From positions 62,001 to 126,000 of the forward strand of contig NZ_NTJD01000003.1 in the NCBI RefSeq assembly GCF_002358085.1: a stretch of DNA of 64,000 nt. The letters run 5' to 3'. The position numbers and the translations under genes were made by a program. The notes beneath the pieces are model-generated. The model was not told where the DNA came from. It made no database searches and worked only from the letters and a program-made list of their open reading frames with translations. Positions 16,974 through 25,670 of this stretch are shown one piece after another. This DNA is from Pseudothioclava arenosa. Lineage in GTDB: Bacteria; Pseudomonadota; Alphaproteobacteria; Rhodobacterales; Rhodobacteraceae. Positions within the stretch are counted from its first letter, which is position 1. Each line of letters starts with the position of its first letter.

Positions 16974-17804
16974 TCACCTGACGATTTGCGGCCTGACCTT
17001 CAGTCTGGGCCGGGTTTCCCCGGGCAGGTGGCGGTTCAGGCGGCGGTTGATAAGCCCGAAGAGGCCGATCACCACGAGGGTGAGCAGAACGAAATATGCG
17101 GCCGTGATCGGGTAGGGAATGAAGGGGTTGAAGGTCTTGTCGGCGAAATAGGAGGCGTAATAGAGCGCATCCCCCTCTTGCCGGAAGGCCGGAAAGCCCG
17201 AGAAAAATACCAACGTCGTGGCATGGAACAGAAAGATTGCCTCGTTCGTATACCCCGGCCAGGCGAGGCGCAGCATGGTCGGCCAGACGATCCGGCGAAA
17301 CTTGGTCCAGCCGGTCAGGCCATAGGCGTCGGCGGCCTCAAGATCGCCCTTGGGCACCGATTTCAGCGCGCCATGGAAGATCTCGGCGGAATAGGCGGAG
17401 GTGTTCAGGAACAGCACGAACAGCGCCCCGGCCCAGGCGCGCGTGGTCCAGGCGGTCTCGATGGTGAGGCCGAAAATCTCGATACCCGCGCGCGGCAGCA
17501 TCACCAGCGCCTCGTAGGCGAGGAAGAACTGGATGAAGAGCGGCGAGCCGCGGAAGACGAAGATGAACCATTCCGCCGGCTTGCGCAGCCAGGGGTTGGC
17601 CGAGGCCTTGGCCATAGCGGTCGCGGTCGCCAGGAAGAACCCGGCAAACAGCGCCAGCGCGCCGAAATAGATGTTCCAGATCATCCCCGAGCCGATCAGG
17701 GTCACCTGATGGCAGAGCGTAATATCGGTGCGCGGCAGCGATCGCGCGCCGATTCCGATCGCGCGCAGCCCATAATCGGCGATGATCTCGGTGCAGGAGC
17801 TCAT
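16974..17804 (-). CDS. ABC transporter permease, HisM/ArtM type
   Basis: A 276-residue inner-membrane permease of the polar amino acid family. The EAA loop is seen as GDLEAADAYGLTGWTKFRRIVWP. The ATG at 17804 overlaps the stop of the preceding permease (ATGA), which fixes this start; any reading farther upstream would lie within that gene. It pairs with the HisQ-type permease to form the channel. Confidence 0.88.
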   Translation of the reverse strand: MSSCTEIIADYGLRAIGIGARSLPRTDITLCHQVTLIGSGMIWNIYFGALALFAGFFLATATAMAKASANPWLRKPAEWFIFVFRGSPLFIQFFLAYEALVMLPRAGIEIFGLTIETAWTTRAWAGALFVLFLNTSAYSAEIFHGALKSVPKGDLEAADAYGLTGWTKFRRIVWPTMLRLAWPGYTNEAIFLFHATTLVFFSGFPAFRQEGDALYYASYFADKTFNPFIPYPITAAYFVLLTLVVIGLFGLINRRLNRHLPGETRPRLKVRPQIVR

Positions 17805-18685
17805 GCGCCGGCCGCCTTTCTTTGCGCTTCGCCGGCCATCGTGGCCTGCCCGCGCGAGAGCCGGGCCGAGATCCGCCCGAGCACGGATTCCGAGATCCGG
17901 GTCATGCCGAGGTAGAACACCAGCAGCACGAGGAAATAGTAAAGCCGCCAATCCGGGTGCGGATAGGAATAGACCGCCGATTTGGTCGAGCCCAGTTCGC
18001 GCGCCCAATAGACGATATCCTCGACGCCGAGCAGGAACAGCAGGGGTGTAGCCTTGATCAGGATCATCCAGAGGTTCGACAGGCCGGGCAGGGCATAGAC
18101 CCACATCTGTGGGATCAGGATGCGGCGGTTCACCTGGCGCCGCGTCATGCCGTAGGCCTCGGCGGTTTCCAACTGCGCGCGCGGCACCGCCTGCATCGCG
18201 CCGTAAAGCACATTGGCGGCAAAGGCGCCGAAGACCACAGCAAAGGCCGCCGTGGCGAGGCTGAAGCCGTAGATTTCGTGCCAGATCTGGGGGCTCGACG
18301 ACAGCGGCAGCTTGGCTGCGGAGCAGACGATGAAGTCATTGCCCTGACGGATCGGCTGATCCCAGTCGGGGCATTTCAACTTGTGACGCAAGTATTCCAG
18401 CCCTTGGTCCAAGGCGATCGGCACAAAGAGGAAAAACACGATGTCGGGCACGCCGCGCACCATCGCGGTATAGGTCTTGCCGATGACGCGCAGGGGGAAC
18501 AGATGCGAGCGCGCCGCCATCGCCCCGCCAAAGCCAAGCGCCAGCGCCAGAGGCGCCGTCACGGCAATCAGCAGGAGCACCACGAAGAACGAGCCATAGA
18601 ACAGCATGTGCTTGCCCGAGGTCAGGTAGCACAGCATCCAGGCGAAGCCTTCGAGTTGCGAGGGATCGGCGCAGCTTGCGAACAT
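17801..18685 (-). CDS. ABC transporter permease, HisQ type
   Basis: A 294-residue permease with the EAA loop RAQLETAEAYGMTRRQVNRRILIPQ and at least five hydrophobic helices. A periplasmic insertion of about 50 residues (KLKCPDWDQPIRQGNDFIVCSAAK), with two Cys, lies between the early helices. Its mRNA is preceded by an intercistronic hairpin after the binding-protein gene, and I see no strong ribosome-binding site. Confidence 0.88.
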   Translation of the reverse strand: MFASCADPSQLEGFAWMLCYLTSGKHMLFYGSFFVVLLLIAVTAPLALALGFGGAMAARSHLFPLRVIGKTYTAMVRGVPDIVFFLFVPIALDQGLEYLRHKLKCPDWDQPIRQGNDFIVCSAAKLPLSSSPQIWHEIYGFSLATAAFAVVFGAFAANVLYGAMQAVPRAQLETAEAYGMTRRQVNRRILIPQMWVYALPGLSNLWMILIKATPLLFLLGVEDIVYWARELGSTKSAVYSYPHPDWRLYYFLVLLVFYLGMTRISESVLGRISARLSRGQATMAGEAQRKAAGA

Positions 18686-18696
18686 TCGGATCGGGT

Positions 18697-18717
18697 GGCG
18701 GGCGCATCACGCCCGCC
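18697..18717 (-). other. Intercistronic hairpin after the substrate-binding protein gene
   Basis: GGCGGGC (18697-18703) and GCCCGCC (18711-18717) form a stem with a seven-base loop and a short T run on the minus strand. It could stabilise or partly end the upstream message, so that binding protein is made in excess over permease. Confidence 0.5.
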
Positions 18718-18735
18718 CCTTTCTTGGTCGTCGGC

Positions 18736-19452
18736 TCAGAAGGTTTTCGCTTCTTCGCCGAAATGCTTCACGATCAGCGCGTTCAGCGAGCCATCGTCCT
18801 TCATGGTCTGGATCGCGGCGTCGAGCTTCGCTTTCAGCTCGGTATCCGACTTGCGCAGACCGATGCCGATGCCGCCGCCGAGCGGCACGTCTTCGCCTGC
18901 CCAGACCAGCCCGGTTTCCGGGGTCACGAAGGGCACGAGCGCATCCTTGTCGGCAAAGACCGCGTTCACCTCGCCGTTCTTCACTGCCGCGACGGTGTCG
19001 TCGAGGTTGTCGAACTCAACCAGCGTCGCCCCCGAGTCGGCCACGTAATCGGCCTGGATCGTGTTGACCTGCGCGGCCACCGGGCCGGTCAGGTCCGCGC
19101 CCGCTTCGAGCGCGATATAGGCCGAAGCCGCCGGGGGGAAATAGTTCTGTGAGAAGTCGATCGTCTGCAGGCGTTCGTCGGTGATCGACATGCCGGCGAT
19201 GATCGTGTCGTAGTTGCCCGAGAGCAGGTTCGGGATGATCGAGTCCCACTCGTTGGTGACCCATTCGCAGGTCAGCTCGGCGCGCTTGCACAGCTCGTCG
19301 CCGACTTCGCGTTCAAAGCCCGCGACCTCACCCTTGTCGTCGATGAAGTTGTAGGGAGGGTAGGCGCCCTCGGTGCCCATGCGCACGGTGTCGGCCATGG
19401 CGAAGCCAGCCGAAAGGGCCAGCGCGGCGGTGCTCAGGATCAGCGTTTTCAT
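18736..19452 (-). CDS. Periplasmic substrate-binding protein, family 3
   Basis: A 238-residue protein with signal peptide MKTLILSTAALALSAGFAMA, then DTVRMGTEGAYPPYNFIDDKGEVAGFERE, the classic SBP_bac_3 start with the ligand-binding region. Later GMSITDERLQTIDFSQNY is the second family signature. Ligands of this family are polar amino acids, opines and some amines. Context points to an amine or amino acid that is then gamma-glutamylated. Confidence 0.9.
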   Translation of the reverse strand: MKTLILSTAALALSAGFAMADTVRMGTEGAYPPYNFIDDKGEVAGFEREVGDELCKRAELTCEWVTNEWDSIIPNLLSGNYDTIIAGMSITDERLQTIDFSQNYFPPAASAYIALEAGADLTGPVAAQVNTIQADYVADSGATLVEFDNLDDTVAAVKNGEVNAVFADKDALVPFVTPETGLVWAGEDVPLGGGIGIGLRKSDTELKAKLDAAIQTMKDDGSLNALIVKHFGEEAKTF

Positions 19453-19488
19453 CTTGGTCTTCCCCTGTTTGTTTTGGGTTTCTTGGCT

Positions 19489-20265
19489 TCACGCCGGCAC
19501 GGTGGCCGACAGGAATTGTTGCAGGCGCTCGGATTTCGGAGCGCCGAAAAGGGCCTCTGGCGGGCCTTCTTCTTCGATCTTGCCCTGATGCAGGAACACG
19601 ACATGGTCCGAGACATCGGCGGCAAGGCGCATGTCATGGGTGACGATGATCATCGTGCGGTGCTCGGCGGCGAGATCCTTGATGACCTTGACCACCTCTT
19701 GCTGCAATTCGGGGTCGAGCGCCGAGGTGGGCTCATCGAACAAAAGCGCCTTGGGCTCCATGCAGAGCGCGCGCGCGATCGCCGCGCGCTGTTGCTGCCC
19801 GCCCGAAAGTTGCGCGGGCCAGGCGTCGCATTTGTCGCCGATGCCGACCTTCTCGAGATAGGCGCGTGCGCGGGTCTCGACCTCGGCGCGCGGATGGCCC
19901 AGCACCGTCACCGGCGCCTCCATCACGTTTTGCAGGATCGTCAGATGCGACCAGAGATTGAACTGCTGGAACACCATCGAAAGATTGGTGCGCAGCCGGG
20001 TGATCTGATCGCGATCCGAGGGGCGGCGGGCGTGCCCGGTGCCCTTCCAGGTCACGGCTTCGCCCTCGAACAGGATCTCGCCCTGCTGGCTGTCTTCCAG
20101 CAGGTTGCAGCAGCGCAGCAGCGTGGATTTCCCCGAGCCAGACGAACCGATGAGCGAAATGACCTGCCCGCGCTCGGCGCGGACCGAGACGCCCTTGAGC
20201 ACCTCCAGATCGCCGTAACTCTTGTGCAGGTCGCGGATCTCGATGACTGGGGCGGCTTGACTCAC
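19489..20265 (-). CDS. ABC transporter ATP-binding protein, HisP/ArtP type
   Basis: A 258-residue ATPase from the GTG at 20265, preceded by GGAG. An upstream in-frame ATG would add 39 unlikely residues. Walker A is GSSGSGKS (residues 40-47), the signature LSGGQQQR and Walker B LLFDEPTSALD follow, then the switch His in IIVTHDM. It is the first gene of the transporter operon on the minus strand. Confidence 0.92.
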   Translation of the reverse strand: MSQAAPVIEIRDLHKSYGDLEVLKGVSVRAERGQVISLIGSSGSGKSTLLRCCNLLEDSQQGEILFEGEAVTWKGTGHARRPSDRDQITRLRTNLSMVFQQFNLWSHLTILQNVMEAPVTVLGHPRAEVETRARAYLEKVGIGDKCDAWPAQLSGGQQQRAAIARALCMEPKALLFDEPTSALDPELQQEVVKVIKDLAAEHRTMIIVTHDMRLAADVSDHVVFLHQGKIEEEGPPEALFGAPKSERLQQFLSATVPA

Positions 20266-20402
20266 GTGGGCTCCGGAAGTGGCACCGGAATTTGTCCGGC
20301 CGGTCAATCTGGCGCGAACTTCATGCGGAATGCAACGCCCAGATGACGCTTGACCTTGGGGCATGGCTAAAAAGTCAGGCAAAAGCTGTCGATTTGAGCA
20401 GC

Positions 20403-20846
20403 TTATCCGCGCCCTGCCAGAACCCTTTGCCGGGCCAGTGCCGAATCGCGATCATTCACGCCCAGAAGATTGGCAGCGAGGCGGATCAGTGCATCTTCCT
20501 CGGCATCGCGCGCGTCATCGGCAAGCGCCACTTCCCAGAGCGCCTCGATCACGCCGATCCGGTCTTCATGGGCGATCTTGTCCTTGAGCGCGCGGGTAAA
20601 GCGCACGGTGTCGGGCGCCTCGGCCTCGACCACCTCGGCTTCGCGCCGCAGCTCGGTGGCCTGCGCATGCGTAAGCCCGCCCCGGCGCGTCAGAACCTGC
20701 TCGATGCGGATTTTTTCGGCCTCGTCGTAATGTTCGTCGGCACGGGCCAGCCGCACCAGCAGGGCCGCGAGGGCAAGTTCCGCGTCGGGGGCGGTGAGAG
20801 GCCGGGGGGCGGGATCGGCGAGGAGGGACAAAAGCGATTTCAGCAT
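20403..20846 (-). CDS. TerB-family (tellurite resistance-like) protein
   Basis: A 147-residue alpha-helical protein from MLKSLLSLLAD. Acidic motifs ARADEHYDEAEK and ALADDARDAEEDALI match the two metal-site repeats of the TerB/DjlA N-terminal fold. In stand-alone genes of this type tellurite resistance is rarely shown. The upstream in-frame ATG adds 13 residues without a better ribosome-binding site. Confidence 0.7.
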   Translation of the reverse strand: MLKSLLSLLADPAPRPLTAPDAELALAALLVRLARADEHYDEAEKIRIEQVLTRRGGLTHAQATELRREAEVVEAEAPDTVRFTRALKDKIAHEDRIGVIEALWEVALADDARDAEEDALIRLAANLLGVNDRDSALARQRVLAGRG

Positions 20847-20903
20847 AGCGGGATAATAGGGCTGTGCGGCGCCAGAGCAAGTCACACAGCCGCGACGGGC
20901 GCG

Positions 20904-20970
20904 AAAGGGGGCGCTGCCCCTAAGGCCTGCGGCCTTTCCCCCGGAGTATTTTCAGCTCGATGAAAGGGGA
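20904..20970. repeat. Intergenic palindromic repeat, copy B (half element)
   Basis: GGGGGCGCTGCCCC, then AAGGCCTGCGGCCTT and CCCCCGGAGTATTTTCAGC with TCGATGAAA. It overlaps the 3' end of the first DUF1330 gene, which stops at 20952. Confidence 0.7.
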
Positions 20971-21260
20971 GGGAGGCCCTCGACGATGGTCAGGTCCACC
21001 TCGGCTGCGGCATCGCGCGCGGGAATGGTCGCCTGATAGGCTGCGCCGAAATAGCAGGCGCGGGCGGCGGCAAGCGAGGGAAAGGCTACGACGACCGTGC
21101 TCGGGCGTGCCTGGCCCGCCACGACCTTTTGCGCTCCGCCCAACACCATGAGCTTGCCACCGCCTTCCGCGATCGCAGGTGCCGCCGCCGCGCGATAGGC
21201 GGCATAACCTTCGGCGTCGGTGATCGTCACATGGGCGATCCAGAAGCCGGGCGCGCTCAT
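20952..21260 (-). CDS. DUF1330 family protein, tandem copy 1
   Basis: A 102-residue dimeric ferredoxin-like alpha/beta protein of the DUF1330 (NIPSNAP-like) family. Typical motifs are GFWIAHVTITDAEGYAAYR and VVVAFPSLAAARACY. The ATG at 21260 overlaps the stop of the upstream copy (ATGA), and the two proteins are clearly similar along their length. Function unknown. The 3' end runs into repeat copy B, which encodes its last residues. Confidence 0.8.
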   Translation of the reverse strand: MSAPGFWIAHVTITDAEGYAAYRAAAAPAIAEGGGKLMVLGGAQKVVAGQARPSTVVVAFPSLAAARACYFGAAYQATIPARDAAAEVDLTIVEGLPPLSSS

Positions 21261-21559
21261 CCCAGATAGCCTTCGACGATACACAGATCGGCCATCGAGA
21301 CTGGCGTGCGCAGCGCCATCGCAGCCTGATATTCCGGGCTGAGGTAGCAGGCGCGCGCGGCCGCGAGCGAAGGAAACTCGATCACCACCGTGCGCGGGCG
21401 CATCTCGCCTTCGACGACCTCTTGCGCGCCGCCCCGCACCAGGAACCGCGCGCCATATTTCGCGAAGGCCACGGCATTGGCGGCGCGATAGGCTTCATAG
21501 CCCAGCGGATCTTCGACGCTGACATGCCCGATCCAATAGCCCTTCGGGGTTTCGCTCAT
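21257..21559 (-). CDS. DUF1330 family protein, tandem copy 2
   Basis: A 100-residue DUF1330 protein starting MSETPKGYWIGHV. It shares with its neighbour GGAQ-VV-G, RP-TVV, FPSLAAARACY and a C-terminal IVEG, so the pair is a local duplication. A GGAGGAT ribosome-binding site precedes the ATG. Translation is coupled to copy 1. Confidence 0.8.
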   Translation of the reverse strand: MSETPKGYWIGHVSVEDPLGYEAYRAANAVAFAKYGARFLVRGGAQEVVEGEMRPRTVVIEFPSLAAARACYLSPEYQAAMALRTPVSMADLCIVEGYLG

Positions 21560-21612
21560 TCCATCCTCCCTGTTTCGCGCAAGGTTGGAATGCGGGGCCT
21601 GCTTTGGCAAGC

Positions 21613-21679
21613 CACCCTTCATTTTGCCGCAAATATCCCGGGGTGAATGCCGCAGGCAGAGGGGCCGCGCCCCTCAGGC
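21613..21679. repeat. Intergenic palindromic repeat, copy C (TTTTGCC subtype)
   Basis: CCCTTCATTTTGCCGCAAAT, ATCCCGGGGTGAATGCC and GGGGCCGCGCCCC. It adjoins the 3' end of hisE. Confidence 0.7.
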
Positions 21680-21988
21680 GCCGCGGCTGGCCTTCTCGGC
21701 GATCCCCGAGATGCCCTGACGCCGCGCGAGCTCAGCCAGAACATCGTCCAGCGCCACATCGCGCGCGGCCAGCATCACCAGCAGGTGATAGAGCACATCC
21801 GCCGCCTCGTAGGTCAGGTTCTCGCGGTCGTTCTTCACCGCCGCGATGATCGCCTCGATCGCTTCCTCGCCGAATTTCTCGGCGCACTTCTCGGGGCCCT
21901 TGGCCAGCAGTTTCGCTGTCCATGAGCTCTCGGGATCAGCCCCCTTGCGGGCGGCGATCGTGGCTTCGAGTTGCGCAAGAATATCCAT
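21674..21988 (-). CDS. hisE: Phosphoribosyl-ATP pyrophosphohydrolase
   Basis: A 104-residue MazG-like enzyme for step 2 of histidine synthesis (PR-ATP to PR-AMP). Motifs [20 protein letters not shown] and [14 protein letters not shown], including the E-x2-E and D metal ligands, are intact. The ATG at 21988 overlaps the hisF stop by one base (TGATG). HisI is not in this window. Confidence 0.92.
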   Translation of the reverse strand: MDILAQLEATIAARKGADPESSWTAKLLAKGPEKCAEKFGEEAIEAIIAAVKNDRENLTYEAADVLYHLLVMLAARDVALDDVLAELARRQGISGIAEKASRGA

Positions 21989-22746
21989 CACAGCCTCACC
22001 GGAATGCCTGCCGCGGCCATGTGCTCCTTGGCCTCGCGGATCGTGAACTCGCCGAAGTGGAAGATTGACGCGGCCAGCACCGCGCTCGCCCCGCCCTTGG
22101 TCACGCCCTCGACGAGGTGGTCGAGCGTGCCGACCCCGCCCGAGGCGATCACCGGCACCTCGACGGCCTCCGAGATCGCCCTGGTCAGCTCGAGGTTGAA
22201 GCCCGCGCGCGTGCCGTCGCGGTCCATCGAGGTCAGCAGGATCTCGCCTGCACCCTTGGTCACCACGGTGCGGGCGAACTCGACTGCGTCGATGCCCGTG
22301 GGCTTGCGCCCGCCATGGGTGAAAATCTCCCACCGTCCGGGCTCGACCGTCTTCGCGTCGATGGCACAGACGATGCACTGGCTGCCGAAGCGGTCGGCGG
22401 CCTCGGCGATGACATCGGGGTTGGCCACGGCAGCCGAGTTGAAGCTGACCTTGTCGGCGCCCGCCAGCAACAGCGCGCGCACATCTTCATGCGTGCGCAC
22501 GCCCCCGCCCACTGTCAGCGGCATGAAACACTGCTCGGCGGTGCGGGTCACCAGATCGAACATCGTGCCGCGGTTCTCATGGGTCGCGTGGATGTCGAGG
22601 AAACACAACTCGTCCGCGCCCGCCGCATCATAGGCCTTGGCCGCCTCGACCGGGTCGCCCGCGTCGATCAGGTTGACGAAATTCACGCCTTTCACCACGC
22701 GGCCATCGGCCACGTCGAGGCAGGGAATGATCCGGGTTTTCAGCAT
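21988..22746 (-). CDS. hisF: Imidazole glycerol phosphate synthase, cyclase subunit
   Basis: A 252-residue (beta-alpha)8 barrel. The N-terminal [22 protein letters not shown] holds the first catalytic Asp, and [15 protein letters not shown] the second; GGGVRTHED and ASGGVG are the phosphate-binding loops. With HisH it makes IGP and AICAR. It starts its own unit (promoter at 22767-22795) with hisE. Confidence 0.95.
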   Translation of the reverse strand: MLKTRIIPCLDVADGRVVKGVNFVNLIDAGDPVEAAKAYDAAGADELCFLDIHATHENRGTMFDLVTRTAEQCFMPLTVGGGVRTHEDVRALLLAGADKVSFNSAAVANPDVIAEAADRFGSQCIVCAIDAKTVEPGRWEIFTHGGRKPTGIDAVEFARTVVTKGAGEILLTSMDRDGTRAGFNLELTRAISEAVEVPVIASGGVGTLDHLVEGVTKGGASAVLAASIFHFGEFTIREAKEHMAAAGIPVRL

Positions 22747-22766
22747 CGGCGGGCTCCTTTGAGGCC

Positions 22767-22795
22767 TACATAATCGCCTGCGCGCGCAATGGCAA
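22767..22795 (-). promoter_or_regulatory. hisF-hisE promoter
   Basis: On the minus strand TTGCCA (22795-22790), 17 bases, TATGTA (22772-22767), about 20 bases upstream of the hisF ATG. Confidence 0.55.
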
Positions 22796-22817
22796 AGGGG
22801 AAGGCGCCCGCGCGCCC

Positions 22818-22880
22818 TCCCCCTTCATTTTGCCGCAAATATCCCGGGGGAGGCCGAAGGCCTGGGGCAGAGCCCCTCAG
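22818..22880. repeat. Intergenic palindromic repeat, copy D (TTTTGCC subtype)
   Basis: CCCCTTCATTTTGCCGCAAA, TATCCCGGGGGAGGCCG and GGGGCAGAGCCCC next to the hisA 3' end. It is close to copy C in sequence. Confidence 0.7.
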
Positions 22881-23596
22881 CCCTTCAGCGCCGCCAGCGC
22901 GGCAGTCAGGTCGAGCGCACCGTCATAGATCGCCCGGCCCGAAATCGCGCCCGCGATCACGCCGGTGTCGCGCAGCGCGATCAGGTCGGGCAGCGACGAC
23001 ACGCCGCCCGAGGCGATCACCGGGATCGAGACCGCGCGTGCCAGCGCCTCGGTCGCCTCGATATTCGGGCCGGTCATCGCGCCGTCGCGCATGATGTCGG
23101 TGTAGATGATCGCCGAGACGCCCGCATCCTCGAAGCTTTTCGCGAGATCCGTGACCATGACGTCGGTCTCTTCGGCCCAGCCCTTGGTCGCCACGCGTCC
23201 GCCGCGCGCGTCGATGCCGACGGCGACCTTGCCCGGAAACTCGCGTGCCGCCTCGCGCACCAGATCGGGGTTTTCCACCGCCACGGTGCCAAGGATCACG
23301 CGGCTCAGGCCCTTCTCGATCCAGGTCGCGATGGTCTGCATGTTGCGGATGCCACCGCCCAGCTGCGCAGGCACCTTGATCCGCGCGAGGATCGCCTCGA
23401 CGGCGGCCGCGTTCACCGGCTCGCCTGCGAAGGCGCCGTTCAGGTCCACCAGATGCACCCATTCGCAGCCCGCGGCCTCGAAAATCGCTGCCTGCGCGGC
23501 CGGGTCGTCGCCGAACACCGTGGCCTTGTCCATTTCGCCGTGCAGCAGGCGCACGCATTGGCCGTCCTTGAGGTCGATCGCGGGGTAGAGGATCAT
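22877..23596 (-). CDS. hisA: Phosphoribosylformimino-AICAR ribotide isomerase
   Basis: A 239-residue barrel homologous to His[18 protein letters not shown] carries the catalytic Asp, and [16 protein letters not shown] the second; AQLGGGIRN and ASGGVSS bind phosphate. The start at 23596 gives the canonical N-terminus, whereas the in-frame upstream extension crosses the promoter. Confidence 0.95.
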   Translation of the reverse strand: MILYPAIDLKDGQCVRLLHGEMDKATVFGDDPAAQAAIFEAAGCEWVHLVDLNGAFAGEPVNAAAVEAILARIKVPAQLGGGIRNMQTIATWIEKGLSRVILGTVAVENPDLVREAAREFPGKVAVGIDARGGRVATKGWAEETDVMVTDLAKSFEDAGVSAIIYTDIMRDGAMTGPNIEATEALARAVSIPVIASGGVSSLPDLIALRDTGVIAGAISGRAIYDGALDLTAALAALKG

Positions 23597-23627
23597 CGGG
23601 GCTCTCCGAATGCTGGCAGTTTGGCGC

Positions 23628-23656
23628 CTTATGCCGCGTGCTTTCCCGCGCGGCAA
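23628..23656 (-). promoter_or_regulatory. hisA promoter
   Basis: On the minus strand TTGCCG (23656-23651), 17 bases, CATAAG (23633-23628). Confidence 0.5.
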
Positions 23657-23741
23657 GCGCCGAGGCTGTGACGCGAGGTCAGACTTAACCGGAATCGGGT
23701 TCCATGCCCTTATCGGCCCGGGATCAGGAGGAGGAGAACCC

Positions 23742-24137
23742 ATGAAGACTGGTAAGTTCGTGCTGACGCTGGCGATGGCTGCGGGGTTGGCGGGGATGGC
23801 GAAGGCCGCCGATCCGATCGAGGGGCTGTGGCAGACCGAGCCCGATGATGGCGCCTATGCCCATGTTCAGATCAAGCCTTGCGGCGCGGCTTTTTGCGGC
23901 ACGATCGTCAAGAGCTTCAAGGACGGCGCGGCTTTCGCTTCGCCCAATGTCGGCAAGCAGATCGTGATCGACATGGCACCGAAAGGCGCGGGCGACTACG
24001 AGGGCAAGGTGTTCCGCCCCTCGAACGGCAAGACCTACATGGGCAAGATCGCCGTGGCAGGGGCCGCGATGACGATGAAGGGCTGTGTGGCGGGCGGTCT
24101 GATCTGCTCGAAACAGGCCTGGACCAAGCTCAAGTAA
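23742..24137 (+). CDS. DUF2147 family secreted protein
   Basis: A 131-residue protein with signal peptide [22 protein letters not shown], then [25 protein letters not shown], the start of DUF2147. Four Cys (KPCGAAFCG and [13 protein letters not shown]) probably form disulfides. A very strong ribosome-binding site, AGGAGGAGGAG, precedes the ATG. It is inserted in the opposite direction between hisH and hisA. Periplasmic; function unknown. Confidence 0.85.
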   Translation: MKTGKFVLTLAMAAGLAGMAKAADPIEGLWQTEPDDGAYAHVQIKPCGAAFCGTIVKSFKDGAAFASPNVGKQIVIDMAPKGAGDYEGKVFRPSNGKTYMGKIAVAGAAMTMKGCVAGGLICSKQAWTKLK

Positions 24138-24157
24138 GCGCGACGCTTCGCCGAAAT

Positions 24158-24187
24158 TGCAAAGGCCGCCCTTCGGGGCGGCCTTTT
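24158..24187 (+). terminator. Hairpin terminator
   Basis: AAAGGCCGCCC-TTCG-GGGCGGCCTTTTT (from 24161). It ends the DUF2147 gene and, because of the flanking A run, may also act on hisH. Confidence 0.85.
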
Positions 24188-24190
24188 TCG

Positions 24191-24832
24191 TCAGGGCTTC
24201 CAGCCAAGGAAGTTCGAGATGATCCGCAGCCCGGTCGCCTGCGATTTCTCGGGGTGGAACTGCGTGCCGACCATATTGTCGCGCCCGATGACCGCCGTCA
24301 CCGGTCCGGCGTAATCCGCATGGGCCAGAAGGTGCGCGGGGTTGGCGACCTTGAAATGGTAGGAGTGCACGAAATAGGCGTGATCGCCGGTCTGGATGCC
24401 GTCCAGCACCGCATGCGGCTGGTCGATCACCAGATCGTTCCAGCCCATATGCGGCACTTTCAGGCTGGCATCGGCCGGGGTGATGCGCACCACTTCGCCC
24501 GGCACCCAGCCGAAGCCCGGCGTCTCCTCGAACTCGAGCCCGCGCGTGGCCATCATATGCATGCCGATGCAGATCCCCATGAAGGGAACGGCGCGCGTGG
24601 TCACGGCCTCTTCGATCGCCTCGAACAGCCCCGAAAACCGGTGCAGCGCCGCATAGCACGACGGATAGGCGCCATCGCCCGGCAGCACGATGCGATCGGC
24701 GCGGGCCACCACATCGGGCTCGCTGGTGACGACGATCGTACCGTGGCCAGCCTCGTGGGCCATCCGCTCAAAGGCTTTCTGTGCCGAGTGCAGGTTACCC
24801 GAATCGTAATCGACGAGTGCAGTCAGAGACAT
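24191..24832 (-). CDS. hisH: Imidazole glycerol phosphate synthase, glutamine amidotransferase subunit
   Basis: A 213-residue class I amidotransferase: YDSGNLHSAQKAFERM at the N-terminus, nucleophile Cys in PFMGICIGMHMM, and the His-Glu pair in GTQFHPEKSQATG. It supplies ammonia to HisF. It lies 21 bases downstream of hisB. Confidence 0.95.
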   Translation of the reverse strand: MSLTALVDYDSGNLHSAQKAFERMAHEAGHGTIVVTSEPDVVARADRIVLPGDGAYPSCYAALHRFSGLFEAIEEAVTTRAVPFMGICIGMHMMATRGLEFEETPGFGWVPGEVVRITPADASLKVPHMGWNDLVIDQPHAVLDGIQTGDHAYFVHSYHFKVANPAHLLAHADYAGPVTAVIGRDNMVGTQFHPEKSQATGLRIISNFLGWKP

Positions 24833-24853
24833 TCCTGTATTCCTTCGCCCGGA

Positions 24854-25441
24854 TCAGAGCATGCCCTTGGTCGACGGCAGCGTGTCGGCCATGCGTGGGT
24901 CGGTTTCCACCGCCATGCGCAGCGCGCGCGCCACCGCCTTGAACCCGGCTTCGGCGATGTGATGCGAGTTGAACCCGTGCACCCGGTCAAGGTGCAGCGT
25001 GATCCCGCCATGGGTCGAGAGCGCCTGGAAGAACTCGCGCACCAGCTCGGTGTCGAACGTGCCGATCTTCTGGGTCGGGAACTCGACGTTCCAGACCAGG
25101 AAGGGCCGCCCCGACAGGTCGAGCGCGCAGGCCATCTGCGCATCGTCCATCGCCAGCACGAAATGGCCGTAGCGGCGGATGCCGCGCTTGTCGCCCAGCG
25201 CCTTGGTCAGCGCCTGGCCGAGCGCGATGCCCACGTCCTCGACGGTGTGGTGGTCGTCGATATGCAGGTCACCCGTCGCGCGCACCGAAATGTCGATCAG
25301 CGAGTGCCGCGCCAGCTGGTCGAGCATGTGGTCGAAGAAGCCCACGCCCGTGCGGTTGTCATAGGCGCCGGTGCCATCGAGATTGATCTCGACGGTGATA
25401 TCGGTTTCGGCGGTCTTGCGGGCGATCTGGGCCTTGCGCAT
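24854..25441 (-). CDS. hisB: Imidazoleglycerol-phosphate dehydratase
   Basis: A 195-residue enzyme with the two metal-binding signatures [16 protein letters not shown] and [18 protein letters not shown], and a second half with [10 protein letters not shown] and [13 protein letters not shown]. It is the monofunctional dehydratase, without a phosphatase domain. It is the first gene of the hisBH unit. Confidence 0.95.
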   Translation of the reverse strand: MRKAQIARKTAETDITVEINLDGTGAYDNRTGVGFFDHMLDQLARHSLIDISVRATGDLHIDDHHTVEDVGIALGQALTKALGDKRGIRRYGHFVLAMDDAQMACALDLSGRPFLVWNVEFPTQKIGTFDTELVREFFQALSTHGGITLHLDRVHGFNSHHIAEAGFKAVARALRMAVETDPRMADTLPSTKGML

Positions 25442-25469
25442 CGGGCGCTCCTTCGTTGTGGCTCGGCGT

Positions 25470-25498
25470 CTTATAGGCCGCGCGCGCGGGCTTGTTAA
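25470..25498 (-). promoter_or_regulatory. hisB-hisH promoter
   Basis: On the minus strand TTAACA (25498-25493), 17 bases, TATAAG (25475-25470), 28 bases upstream of the hisB ATG. Confidence 0.6.
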
Positions 25499-25531
25499 GC
25501 GCCAGCGCGCATCCTGCGGGGGCCGGAAAAC

Positions 25532-25558
25532 AAAAACCCTCCCGGATGGGAGGGCTTT
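25532..25558 (-). terminator. Terminator of the tRNA-Gly transcript
   Basis: The inverted repeat CCCTCCC/GGGAGGG (25538-25554) is followed on the minus strand by TTTTTG. Confidence 0.8.
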
Positions 25559-25562
25559 TGAT

Positions 25563-25637
25563 TGGAGCGGGCGATGAGATTCGAACTCACGACCCTTACC
25601 TTGGCAAGGTAATGCTCTACCCCTGAGCTACGCCCGC
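25563..25637 (-). tRNA. tRNA-Gly (anticodon GCC), copy 2 of tandem pair
   Basis: Acceptor GCGGGCG/CGCCCGC, anticodon loop TTGCCAA with GCC, T-arm GTGAGTTCGAATCTCAT, CCA encoded. Identical to the gene at 25671-25745 across all 75 bases. Confidence 0.95.
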
Positions 25638-25670
25638 ACCGGGCTTTGGCCTTGCGGCCTGGGTCCGAAC

